This document shows positions 6,468-13,421 of a DNA stretch of 38,909 nucleotides, piece after piece. Each line of letters starts with the position of its first letter. Position 1 is the stretch's first letter. Origin of the DNA: a virus. The stretch covers positions 1 through 38,909 of the IMG/VR virus record IMGVR_UViG_3300035659_000050. One strand, given 5' to 3'. The position numbers and the translations under genes were made by a program. Below the pieces are notes generated by a model. The model was not told where the DNA came from. It made no database searches and saw nothing but the letters and a program-made list of their open reading frames with translations.

Positions 6468-7247
6468 TCAATGCCTCTCTAGCCGGTGCTCCGGCGAATC
6501 GAGAACAACCACACGGCACCAGCTCTCCCTTTGTAACCTACTGCCAATCCTGTGCTCATCATCGCCGGCCAGCTGGCCCAACGGCTTATTGCTGGTCACC
6601 ACCAGCGGCAACCCTTGGTTGCCGCGGTAATGAATTATCGTCTGCAGTTGCTCGATGCCCCAGCTAGTCGTCCTCTCAACGCCCAGGTCATCCAACACCA
6701 GCAACGGAACATTGCACAGCATCTGGAACCTCTGCCGGTAAGACTGGTCACCGAGCAGCTCAAACCCATCTCGGAGTTCATTGAGCAACAACGGAACAAA
6801 GCTGTACCGGGCCGCCTTATCCCGGCTCAACCACCGGCGGCAGATGGCCACTGCAAGGTGCGTCTTCCCTCGGTCGACGCCACCAAGCAGCGTCAGCCAC
6901 TTCACCTCTCCAGTTTCATCTGCCAGCTGCAACGCTGCCGCCTTAGCATCAGCCAGGCTCTTATTCGCAGCGGTCTTAAAGCTCTCGAACGTCATGTGCT
7001 CAGTGTTCGCCGGTAACTGACAGTATCTCAGATAGTGACCAGACCGGGCCGCCGCCAACTGGCCGGCCATGCACTGGCACGGCACAGTACTCCCATAATC
7101 AACCCGCCCATCAACAACCGGGTACACTCTGCCAATGTCACGACAGACCTGACAGCGATACTGCCTAGCTGAGTGGTCTGCCGACACTTGCTCTGAGTTC
7201 TTCGGCTGTGGTCTGACCCTGGCCAGTATATCTCCTATCGGGTCCAT
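6468..7247 (-). CDS. DnaC-like helicase loader ATPase, 259 aa
   Basis: AAA+ ATPase of the DnaC/DnaI type, which loads the replicative helicase at the phage origin. Walker A is GGVDRGKTH (residues 122-130) and Walker B is LLVLDDLG. Sensor region VVTSNKPL and an arginine-rich C-terminus follow. The N-terminus has four cysteines (CQVC at 32-35, CQC at 57-59), likely a zinc ribbon that contacts the helicase. I choose the ATG at 7247 because GGGAGG lies 5 nt before it. The gene overlaps the initiator gene by about 80 nt, so the two are coupled. Confidence 0.87.
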   Translation of the reverse strand: MDPIGDILARVRPQPKNSEQVSADHSARQYRCQVCRDIGRVYPVVDGRVDYGSTVPCQCMAGQLAAARSGHYLRYCQLPANTEHMTFESFKTAANKSLADAKAAALQLADETGEVKWLTLLGGVDRGKTHLAVAICRRWLSRDKAARYSFVPLLLNELRDGFELLGDQSYRQRFQMLCNVPLLVLDDLGVERTTSWGIEQLQTIIHYRGNQGLPLVVTSNKPLGQLAGDDEHRIGSRLQRESWCRVVVLDSPEHRLERH

Positions 7248-7797
7248 TCCGGCCTCCCTTGTCACTCATTCGCTCCCAATTCAAAATAGTGGCATAATGA
7301 CTTTTATACTTGTCACCTTTACTCCGAATGTAAAGACTTAAATTCTCAATACGCTCGGCAGCATCAGCTTCACCGAACTTCTCAATCAGTTTCTGATGCT
7401 CCTCCTTGGTCAGCCGCACACTACCAGCATAAGCATCTTTCTTCTCCCGATAAGGCTTCTGCCGCTGATATTCGGATTGGTATGCAGCCCAATTCGTAAT
7501 TACTATGATACCGCCATCCTCTTCCTGAATACGCCCCTCTTCTTTGCACTTACGCAATGTCTTTTCCAGCAACTCCAAACTGATATTCAACCGGTTCGCT
7601 ATAAAACTATGCGGATAAGGACGCTCATCCTTATCCGCAATCGTGCCCGGGAGCGCACATACAGCTGAGAAATTCAACAGGTCATACCAGACTCCTCTTT
7701 CATCCGCCTCCAGCTGGTATCTGATACTCCCATCTAAACAGTCCATTGGATAGAGCTTAATCCATAGACGGCGACTCTTGACCCGCGGCTCAGCCAT
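7165..7797 (-). CDS. phage replisome organiser / DnaD-like initiator, 210 aa
   Basis: The N-terminal region (RLWIKLYPMDCLDGSIRYQLEADERGVWYDLL) is the winged-helix start typical of phage replisome organisers. The C-terminus has the DnaD-like ending HYATILNWERMSDKGG. Such proteins bind origin DNA and pass the helicase to the loader; here the loader gene overlaps directly downstream, which supports the call. Start at the ATG with AAAGGAG 5 nt upstream; a GTG two codons earlier is possible. Confidence 0.78.
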   Translation of the reverse strand: MAEPRVKSRRLWIKLYPMDCLDGSIRYQLEADERGVWYDLLNFSAVCALPGTIADKDERPYPHSFIANRLNISLELLEKTLRKCKEEGRIQEEDGGIIVITNWAAYQSEYQRQKPYREKKDAYAGSVRLTKEEHQKLIEKFGEADAAERIENLSLYIRSKGDKYKSHYATILNWERMSDKGGRNGPDRRYTGQGQTTAEELRASVGRPLS

Positions 7798-7888
7798 TAT
7801 CACTCCTTTCTACACATCCCTCCCCTACAACCCCTCCCATAGATTTAGAAAAAGATAGAGATATAGAAGTAGAAGGCATACAACAAAA

Positions 7889-7908
7889 AGTTACTGTCTT
7901 AGTTACTG
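7889..7908. repeat. repeat flanking the HNH gene, 3' copy
   Basis: AGTTACTGTCTTAGTTACTG overlaps the stop codon of the HNH gene. An imperfect inverted copy (about 16 of 21 positions) is at 8415-8435, just upstream of the promoter of that gene. The pair brackets the gene. Confidence 0.4.
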
Positions 7909-8346
7909 CTTTAAGATACCTAGCTGATATTCTAACTGTCTGATTTTAGATTTCAATGCTTGCTCGACCAAGCGGCCATGATGGTCACCCCTTGGCATAG
8001 CTAGAAGATTTTCCAGCCTATTATCGCCCTTCAATCCATTGAGGTGATGCACTATCCAATTTTTAGGCAACTTTTTTCCATGCGCTTGTTCCCACATATA
8101 ATGGTGATATGGCATTGTTTTCCCATCTACCATAACAGAGCGATATTTACTGACATCATGCGGTTTACGCTCACGACAGATACGGCAGAGCATAGCCGAG
8201 CCATACGGATTGATAACCTCCCCACATTCTTGGCAATATCTTGGTTGGCTTCTGCGCTTGTGGAAACAACTGCGGCATAGACCACTTAGGCTGTATATTT
8301 CAATGACCTGGCCACATTTACTGCAAGGCTGACCTTGATAATTCAC
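7903..8346 (-). CDS. HNH homing-type endonuclease with zinc fingers, 147 aa
   Basis: Three cysteine pairs (CSKC at 8-11, CRSC at 24-27, CQEC at 38-41) plus CRIC form N-terminal zinc fingers. The HNH core is at about 99-114 (VHHLNGLKGDNRLENL), followed by a coiled-coil C-terminus (KSKIRQLEYQLGIL). The same C-terminal plan is found in the HNH proteins at 37252 and 38573. It has its own consensus promoter (8378-8406) and a GTG start with GAGG 7 nt upstream, and is flanked by inverted repeats. Inserted just upstream of the replication initiator gene. Confidence 0.86.
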   Translation of the reverse strand: MNYQGQPCSKCGQVIEIYSLSGLCRSCFHKRRSQPRYCQECGEVINPYGSAMLCRICRERKPHDVSKYRSVMVDGKTMPYHHYMWEQAHGKKLPKNWIVHHLNGLKGDNRLENLLAMPRGDHHGRLVEQALKSKIRQLEYQLGILKQ

Positions 8347-8377
8347 GGCATTGCCTCAAATTTGATAGCTTCATTGA

Positions 8378-8406
8378 ATTTTAACATTTAGCGTGTAACC
8401 TGTCAA
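8378..8406 (-). promoter_or_regulatory. consensus sigma70 promoter of the HNH gene
   Basis: Minus strand: -35 TTGACA (8401-8406), 17-nt spacer, -10 TAAAAT (8378-8383). Predicted start near 8371, leaving a leader of about 25 nt before the GTG at 8346. Confidence 0.8.
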
Positions 8407-8414
8407 GACCGACA

Positions 8415-8435
8415 CAGTAACTATCTGTGTAACTG
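8415..8435. repeat. repeat flanking the HNH gene, 5' copy
   Basis: CAGTAAC...GTAACTG-type element just upstream of the -35 box; imperfect inverted partner of 7889-7908. Could be an operator of the promoter or a trace of the insertion. Confidence 0.4.
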
Positions 8436-8450
8436 TTTCCATTAAAGTCC

Positions 8451-8765
8451 CTATTCCTGTGTAATGCCAGTCGGGCCCTCAAGCCTGATGCTCAGGGGCC
8501 GGCCAGCGGCAGAGACAGACAAGATATTACCATCTTCCAGGGTAAGAGTCAAGACCCGACCGCGGAGCTGGAAATCAGTCACCACCTTGCCCTCAACGGC
8601 CTGTCCAATCGGATGGTCTACATAGCCGCTTCCGCACGTATGCCAAGTACCATCAGGATTAAACATGCGCAGGCTGTCATTCTCCAGCTTTAGAACAATG
8701 GCAACGCTGCACTGCGGGCACTTCTCCTGATTATCTATCTTCACTGGCTGTCGGTAACTACTCAC
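8451..8765 (-). CDS. zinc-ribbon hypothetical protein, 104 aa
   Basis: CPQC near residue 16 and an isolated C plus H further on (WHTCGSG) suggest one bound zinc; the C-terminal half is beta-rich (DFQLRGRVLTLTLEDG). GTG start with AAGGAGG 5 nt upstream. It sits between the replication genes and the HNH gene at 8784. Function unknown. Confidence 0.68.
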   Translation of the reverse strand: MSSYRQPVKIDNQEKCPQCSVAIVLKLENDSLRMFNPDGTWHTCGSGYVDHPIGQAVEGKVVTDFQLRGRVLTLTLEDGNILSVSAAGRPLSIRLEGPTGITQE

Positions 8766-8783
8766 ATCCTCCTCCTTTCGCCA

Positions 8784-9110
8784 CTATCTGGCCGGCAAAT
8801 ACCTATCCAAACCGCGACCGGTACGGAGCGCCTGCCTAAAATCCTCACCAGGCACCAAATCAGCAGCATCTGCATTCCACGAACTGGCGCTTTTATGACA
8901 GCGCAAGCACACGTCCATGCCATTTCTTTCATCGTTAATAAGTTCACGCATCACTCCTTTCCGGCCACCCATCCCCTTAGCAACTATATGATGCTTATGA
9001 ACTGCCGGCGCCATACAGCGGTAGCCATCCGGCATCTTCCTCTCGCAAAGGCCGCTGGACCTGACCCGTATTCGCCATCTTACATCTGGCGAGAACGTCA
9101 CTATGCCCAT
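8784..9110 (-). CDS. HNH-type protein, 108 aa
   Basis: Has CERKMPDGYRC, then HKHHIVAKGMGG, a conserved N (DERNGMDV) and CLRCH, which together are the zinc-stabilised HNH fold of small phage nucleases. It is much more compact than the homing-type HNH genes here and is embedded in the replication operon, so it is more likely a working phage nuclease (NinG/DUF968-like role) than a homing enzyme. The start is not well supported by a ribosome site. Confidence 0.75.
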   Translation of the reverse strand: MGIVTFSPDVRWRIRVRSSGLCERKMPDGYRCMAPAVHKHHIVAKGMGGRKGVMRELINDERNGMDVCLRCHKSASSWNADAADLVPGEDFRQALRTGRGLDRYLPAR

Positions 9111-9295
9111 CTTCCGGAGGGCGGAGCAGACAGGCGGGCATCTTGGCTAATCTTGGCTCGGATTTCTTCAAGAGTCAGATGCCCAGGCTTCTCCCACTGA
9201 GAGCACACCTTATACTCCCTATCTAGCCCTTTGCCCTTGAACATGACTGTAGCACCGCCACACTCCAGACATTTCTCAATCGTTTCAGTTGTCAC
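9101..9295 (-). CDS. small zinc-ribbon protein, 64 aa
   Basis: CLECGG near residue 9 and a later C (YKVCSQ) suggest a degenerate zinc ribbon; the sequence KCLECGG...GHLTLEEIRA is typical of small phage ribbons. The GTG start overlaps the stop of the preceding gene (GTGA), so translation is coupled. Function unknown. Confidence 0.65.
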   Translation of the reverse strand: MTTETIEKCLECGGATVMFKGKGLDREYKVCSQWEKPGHLTLEEIRAKISQDARLSAPPSGRWA

Positions 9296-10038
9296 GGTCG
9301 ATTGGCTTTGCGAGCATCAAAAGTATCGCCACAGCGCGGGCATATCACCAGCATTTCAGTTTCACTACCGCCGCCCACATTATGGCCCAGCTCAGCGCGC
9401 AAGTCCAGGTCACTCAGAACCCGGGCCGCTTCAATGACCGCCTCGGTCAGCTCACCTTTCCGGGCCAGAGGCAGCAGCCTGGTCAGCTTGGCCACCCCTA
9501 TCTCGGCCAAGAGCTTCTCATCCAGCTTCATGTTCAGCACCAGGTACTCATAGATATTGGACAGCCGTGTCGCCCAGCTATACGAATTGGTCATCGGCAA
9601 CTTCAGGTCCACAATATATTCCTTATACGATTCATAATGCAGAACCGTCCACTCGCCCTTCTTCTGGGCATTGAACAGCAGCTGGCCCATCCTCAAGAAC
9701 ATGACCTCAGCCTCGATAGCCAGCGCCTCTATCTGCTGCTTGTGCTCATAGGCCGTTTTCTCGGCCTCTGAAGGCACCCCGACCACCTCCTGCACGGTTG
9801 TCTGACTAACCTCTACCTCAGTGCCCTCTAGGTGCTGTCCTGCAGCAGGCGGCGACCCCTCCGTGGATTTCTTCTTCCCCTTCGTCTTCTTGGCAGCAGC
9901 CGCCGGAATATCCGGCAATATCTCAACAAAGGCAGTAACATCTTCTCCCCAACCCTGAGCCTTAAAAGCTGCAGGCAGATTAGGGGCCTCCACCTCTACC
10001 ACCTCACCTGTTGTTTGATTGGTCATCTTGTACCTCAT
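9292..10038 (-). CDS. hypothetical protein with helical core and C-terminal zinc knuckle, 248 aa
   Basis: The N-terminus (YKMTNQTTGEVVEVEAP) is followed by an Ala/Lys/Pro-rich linker, then a helical domain (about 100-215) with a GQLLFNAQKKGEWTVL motif reminiscent of DUF3102-like or ParB-related helical domains, and a C-terminal CPRCGD knuckle. ATG at 10038 chosen because AGGAGG lies just upstream; an earlier start has no such site. It lies in the replication operon after the SSB-like gene. Confidence 0.65.
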   Translation of the reverse strand: MRYKMTNQTTGEVVEVEAPNLPAAFKAQGWGEDVTAFVEILPDIPAAAAKKTKGKKKSTEGSPPAAGQHLEGTEVEVSQTTVQEVVGVPSEAEKTAYEHKQQIEALAIEAEVMFLRMGQLLFNAQKKGEWTVLHYESYKEYIVDLKLPMTNSYSWATRLSNIYEYLVLNMKLDEKLLAEIGVAKLTRLLPLARKGELTEAVIEAARVLSDLDLRAELGHNVGGGSETEMLVICPRCGDTFDARKANRP

Positions 10039-10151
10039 GGCTCCTCCTTTATTCCCCCGAAAGGGAAGGTGGGGGCTGGCTCTCTTACACTCAGTCATTT
10101 TTTTACTCTACCTTGCACATATGAGCAGCACCCCCACCCTAGCCTTACCGC

Positions 10152-10835
10152 CTACTTTTCCCCGGCTGCTGTTTCCAGCAGCTGCAGATATGCTTTCTCG
10201 AAGGTGCCGCACTTCTCCAGCAGCTCCTCCATTGACTTGACATCAAACTTCTTTTCAACATCGCTGCGGTTTAGTCCCTTCTCTTTGGCGCACGCCGTCA
10301 GAAACTCGCCGGCATTCTTAAAGCTCGCGGCCTGTGGCGCCTCTGACCCCGGGAATAGCTCTTCCTTTATTGGTGCATCGGCGGCAACCTTCGGCTCTGC
10401 TTTCTTGGCTGTGCTGGCCTTAACAACTGGCGCAACCTGGAGCCGAGACCGGGCATAATCAAACACCGCCTCCCTCAAATCATCCGGTACTTGCCTTCCC
10501 TGCGCCATCAACTCAATCATCCCTTTGAAGGCTACTTGGCTCTCAATGCTCCGGCGCTCTGCCCCGAACTGCTCCGGCGTCTTGGCGTGAGCGCCATTGC
10601 CCTGAGCCAAACTCAGGGCCTGAGCTTTCCCCTCCTCCAGCACTTTCCATTCAACGATATTGATATACTTCCCTTCGACCTTTATCTCGATACCAAGACG
10701 GCTGCCCGGCGTGACCTGCTTAATCTTGGTATCGAACGTGGTGAACTCGCCGCCCTTCTCATCGACAACAGCATAGAACTGCTGCTTGCCCTTACCCAGG
10801 GGCCCTCTGACTTCCTTTACAGTAATCTCCTGCAT
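10152..10835 (-). CDS. OB-fold SSB-like protein, 227 aa
   Basis: The first 65 residues (TVKEVRGPLGKGKQQFYAVV, then FDTKIKQ and GIEIKVEGKYINIVEW) read as a single OB fold, so single-strand DNA binding is likely. A long Ala/Lys-rich linker follows, then a helical C-terminal domain (about 180-225) with FLTACAKEKGLNRSDVEKK. It is the first large gene of the replication operon. The palindrome 10600-10618 lies within the coding sequence. Direct homology to SSB is not shown; the call is structural. Confidence 0.6.
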   Translation of the reverse strand: MQEITVKEVRGPLGKGKQQFYAVVDEKGGEFTTFDTKIKQVTPGSRLGIEIKVEGKYINIVEWKVLEEGKAQALSLAQGNGAHAKTPEQFGAERRSIESQVAFKGMIELMAQGRQVPDDLREAVFDYARSRLQVAPVVKASTAKKAEPKVAADAPIKEELFPGSEAPQAASFKNAGEFLTACAKEKGLNRSDVEKKFDVKSMEELLEKCGTFEKAYLQLLETAAGEK

Positions 10836-11022
10836 TTCCTTTCAGCTCCTTTTTAATGATTTCCCTCTGTTCTCTTTTTTGTTGTGCCCGCAGATACTCC
10901 GGACGGACCGGATACTGCAGGCTGTCCAGCGTTATCACTTGAGCTACTCGGCCTGTTCCATGACAGATTGGACAACCACGACCTTTACACTTGGAACAGA
11001 ACGACCACTGCTTGACATCCAC
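10792..11022 (-). CDS. DnaJ-type zinc-finger small protein, 76 aa
   Basis: CSKCKGRGC and CPICHGTG (residues 9-24) match a CxxCxGxG zinc finger as in DnaJ and similar phage proteins. A Lys/Glu-rich helix follows. The GTG at 11022 is the only sensible start in frame; AGGAGGGG lies about 9 nt before it. First gene after the promoter at 11072-11099; its end overlaps the SSB-like gene start by 44 nt. Confidence 0.65.
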   Translation of the reverse strand: MDVKQWSFCSKCKGRGCPICHGTGRVAQVITLDSLQYPVRPEYLRAQQKREQREIIKKELKGNAGDYCKGSQRAPG

Positions 11023-11071
11023 GCATCCATTCCCCTCCTTTCAGCTCCTTTCTTTAGTTTCCGATAATGAT

Positions 11072-11099
11072 ATTATACCACTCATGCAACAGAAATCAA
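11072..11099 (-). promoter_or_regulatory. sigma70 promoter of the replication operon
   Basis: Minus strand: -35 TTGATT (11094-11099), 16-nt spacer, -10 TATAAT (11072-11077), giving a leader of about 43 nt before the GTG at 11022. Located between the lysis-region gene at 11195 and the replication genes. Confidence 0.78.
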
Positions 11100-11119
11100 G
11101 TGCGGCAACCGAGCCATCA

Positions 11120-11133
11120 TTGTAGCGCTACAA
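11120..11133. promoter_or_regulatory. palindromic operator (site 4)
   Basis: A perfect TTGTAGCGCTACAA, the same 14-mer as at 1679 and 2773. Here its TACAAT is not preceded by a good -35 box; it sits some 20 nt upstream of the promoter at 11072-11099, so it could act as an upstream operator or activator site. Confidence 0.78.
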
Positions 11134-11194
11134 GCTCTACGACCCGATAAATAATATGGACGTTGTGGCACGTCGCCATTCTGCACAAATAGAG

Positions 11195-11389
11195 TTACGA
11201 AGCTGGCTCAGTGCTATCGCGTGACGGAGCTGCTTCGTGCTTCGCCCTCTCATATAATGGGCATCGCCCGAAAGGGCAAGCTTTCTCAACGCTCTTAGTC
11301 AAAATACCAATGCGAAACCACATGACGCCTGTAGCCGTGGCCTGACCTACTACTAATACGAATACTGCCCAAAGTAAAACAGAGTCCAT
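11195..11389 (-). CDS. small membrane protein, 64 aa
   Basis: One N-terminal membrane segment (about 4-26, LLWAVFVLVVGQATATGVMWF), then a cytoplasmic tail with CPFGRCPLYE, a Cys pair. AAAGGAG lies upstream. It follows the two-span holin candidate and precedes the replication promoter, so a part in lysis is possible. Confidence 0.65.
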   Translation of the reverse strand: MDSVLLWAVFVLVVGQATATGVMWFRIGILTKSVEKACPFGRCPLYERAKHEAAPSRDSTEPAS

Positions 11390-11404
11390 TATAGGCTCCT
11401 TTCT

Positions 11405-11656
11405 TTATTCGGGCTTCGCCCGCCTGAAATAGTGTTGGAACACTAACGTCGTCAGCGTACCGAATATGCCAGTCATAACACCGGCGCCGGATGCGCTCAA
11501 TATATCAGTTACTTTGAGTAGAGTGATAGCGCGTTCCGTAGCATAGACGGCAAACGCTGACCAACCCAGGGTTACAAGAAGCATTATCACCGCCAGCACG
11601 AACTTGTTGCGCTCTACCATCAAGACCATCTTCTGCTTGAACTGTGTATCATCCAT
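11405..11656 (-). CDS. holin-like two-span membrane protein, 83 aa
   Basis: Two membrane segments (about 19-40, FVLAVIMLLVTLGWSAFAVY; and 53-75) joined by a short loop, with charged ends, fit a class II holin or a small inner-membrane protein. CGGAGG lies before the ATG. Next to it are two more single-span proteins, downstream of the tail fibre gene, the usual place for lysis genes. No sequence family is recognised. Confidence 0.6.
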   Translation of the reverse strand: MDDTQFKQKMVLMVERNKFVLAVIMLLVTLGWSAFAVYATERAITLLKVTDILSASGAGVMTGIFGTLTTLVFQHYFRRAKPE

Positions 11657-11672
11657 CGCTACCTCCGAGCAA

Positions 11673-11777
11673 TCACTTTAGCCGATTACAGGCGCGCCGA
11701 ATGGCAATACCCATTGCTACGCATCCACATAAAGCGCTGACCAAGAACACAACGGCAAAAGCTAAGTCAGCATTCAT
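11673..11777 (-). CDS. small membrane peptide, 34 aa
   Basis: A single hydrophobic helix (residues 5-26, LAFAVVFLVSALCGCVAMGI) with a basic C-terminus. Its ATG directly follows the TAG of the fibre gene, so it is probably translated by re-initiation. May be part of the lysis cassette. Confidence 0.6.
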   Translation of the reverse strand: MNADLAFAVVFLVSALCGCVAMGIAIRRACNRLK

Positions 11778-13184
11778 CTAAGCACTAAGCCTTACGAAAA
11801 TTGCTGGTATAGGAGCAGCAACTATCATTGTTGGGCTACTAGGAAACGTACTGGGCAATGCCCCGTAAGTTTGACTAACGTAAAGCCCAGCGTTTTGAGC
11901 TGTTCCCAAAGCACTGGAATGGCCCAGCATATTGATAACCCCTGCAACTGGGATGCAATATATAGAGTGTATGACGTCGCAGACAAGTACCAACCAATAG
12001 AGAATATCTCCAGGCAACGCCTGACTTATAGTAAGGGCCTTGGCTCCGGTAGTGCTAGCATCATAAACCCCAGCATCCAACACAAGAGAGCCGGGATAGA
12101 CGAAGGACGCCCCTATACCAAGGTCAGCATAAACGCCCAAGCGTCCGTGGGCGCTGGTTCCCAGAGTAGACACGTATACGCCTATTCTATCAAGAGTCAT
12201 TCCCTTCGGACAAGGGAAAGGCATGGCGTAAAGTCTGTTGATGGTTAACGCCGAACCGGCCAGAGCAGCTCCGACCTTCGGAGAAGTATGCCACGCCTCA
12301 TATTTGGTAGTGCCGTAATGCCTGAAATAGGATATATCAAAATCGGCCTGCGGAACTTGCCAACTTTGGTCGTCTCTCAAGAACTTCGCTCCTGTAGGCG
12401 TTCCCGAACCTAACTGAGATGCAGGCACCAACACACCTGCATCGAGAGATGGATAACCACTAGCGGCACCTTTGTTAGCAGTCTTCTCCAAATTGGTGGC
12501 AGAAGCATGCGGGCTGATTAAACCGTCATGAGTATCAACTTTCGTTTGCGCTCCTGATGGAGTTTCTTTAGCTGCCAAGTCTGTTACTAGATTAGCAACA
12601 TCAGATTCAGCGTGGGGATGGCCTGGCGCAGAATAGTCTGTACCCGATACAGCCTGAGCAATCTTAGTAGAGGCTCCCTTCAACAAGCCAGTAATATTCG
12701 TATCAGTATTGGTTGTTACCTGATTAGGGCCAGGGTCTCCTTGAATTCCCTGTATGCCTTGCTGCCCTTGCGGACCAGCATCGCCCGTATCGCCCTTAGC
12801 ACCTTGAGTACCAGTATCACCCTTCGCACCGGACTCGCCTTGTATTCCTTGTTGGCCTTGAGGGCCGGTATCGCCAAGGTCTCCTTTATCCCCTTTATCA
12901 CCTTCAGCGCCGACCTCTCCTTGGACTCCCTGAATGCCCTGCTCACCCTGCGGTCCTTGATAACCCTGCGGACCCTGAGGACCTGTATCACCAGTGTCGC
13001 CTTTGTCGCCCTTCTCTCCAGGGATACCAGACGAATATGGTAAACTGCTCCAGTGAGTTGAGCCGTCGCCAACTTTGAACTTCCCGGTGTCCATTTCGTA
13101 TCCAGGTTCGCCAACGGCTAGAATGGGATTAATTGAAGTCCACAGAGACGCTGTACCTCGTCTATATTGAATTTTAACGGGCAT
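11778..13184 (-). CDS. collagen-like tail fibre, 468 aa
   Basis: The N-terminal 50 residues (IQYRRGTASLWTSINPILAVGEPGYEMDTGKFKVGDG) are the common phage-fibre entry motif that joins fibres to the baseplate. Residues 53-154 are 34 uninterrupted Gly-X-Y triplets, a collagen-like triple helix rich in GDK, GDT and GPQ/GIQ units. A helical neck follows with LGSGTPTGAKFLRDD (shared with the next protein), then a C-terminal beta-sandwich-like receptor-binding head. It is trimeric by inference. TAATG overlap with the previous gene. Confidence 0.88.
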   Translation of the reverse strand: MPVKIQYRRGTASLWTSINPILAVGEPGYEMDTGKFKVGDGSTHWSSLPYSSGIPGEKGDKGDTGDTGPQGPQGYQGPQGEQGIQGVQGEVGAEGDKGDKGDLGDTGPQGQQGIQGESGAKGDTGTQGAKGDTGDAGPQGQQGIQGIQGDPGPNQVTTNTDTNITGLLKGASTKIAQAVSGTDYSAPGHPHAESDVANLVTDLAAKETPSGAQTKVDTHDGLISPHASATNLEKTANKGAASGYPSLDAGVLVPASQLGSGTPTGAKFLRDDQSWQVPQADFDISYFRHYGTTKYEAWHTSPKVGAALAGSALTINRLYAMPFPCPKGMTLDRIGVYVSTLGTSAHGRLGVYADLGIGASFVYPGSLVLDAGVYDASTTGAKALTISQALPGDILYWLVLVCDVIHSIYCIPVAGVINMLGHSSALGTAQNAGLYVSQTYGALPSTFPSSPTMIVAAPIPAIFVRLSA

Positions 13185-13420
13185 TACGGACCTCCTGCGT
13201 CTATGTTGTCTATACCACCATAATCAGAATCTGGAGCTCCGCCGTCAAAGTCGCCAACAGCTCCGCCCGGCGGCTCTTGCCATGTGTTATCGTCTCTCAG
13301 GAACTTAACACCCGTAGGCATTCCATCTCCCAACTCTTGCGCCGGCAACTTTCCACTGTCGTCGAGCATTGCCGGCAATGTCTGTTTCGCGCCATCGGGC
13401 TTTGCAACGATTCCAGCCAT
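13184..13420 (-). CDS. small tail-fibre-associated protein, 78 aa
   Basis: Contains LGDGMPTGVKFLRDDNTWQEP, closely similar to LGSGTPTGAKFLRDDQSWQVP in the adjacent fibre, then a Gly/Asp-rich tail. It looks like a diverged copy or separate module of the fibre neck. The stop overlaps the fibre start. Confidence 0.65.
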   Translation of the reverse strand: MAGIVAKPDGAKQTLPAMLDDSGKLPAQELGDGMPTGVKFLRDDNTWQEPPGGAVGDFDGGAPDSDYGGIDNIDAGGP

Positions 13421-13421
13421 A

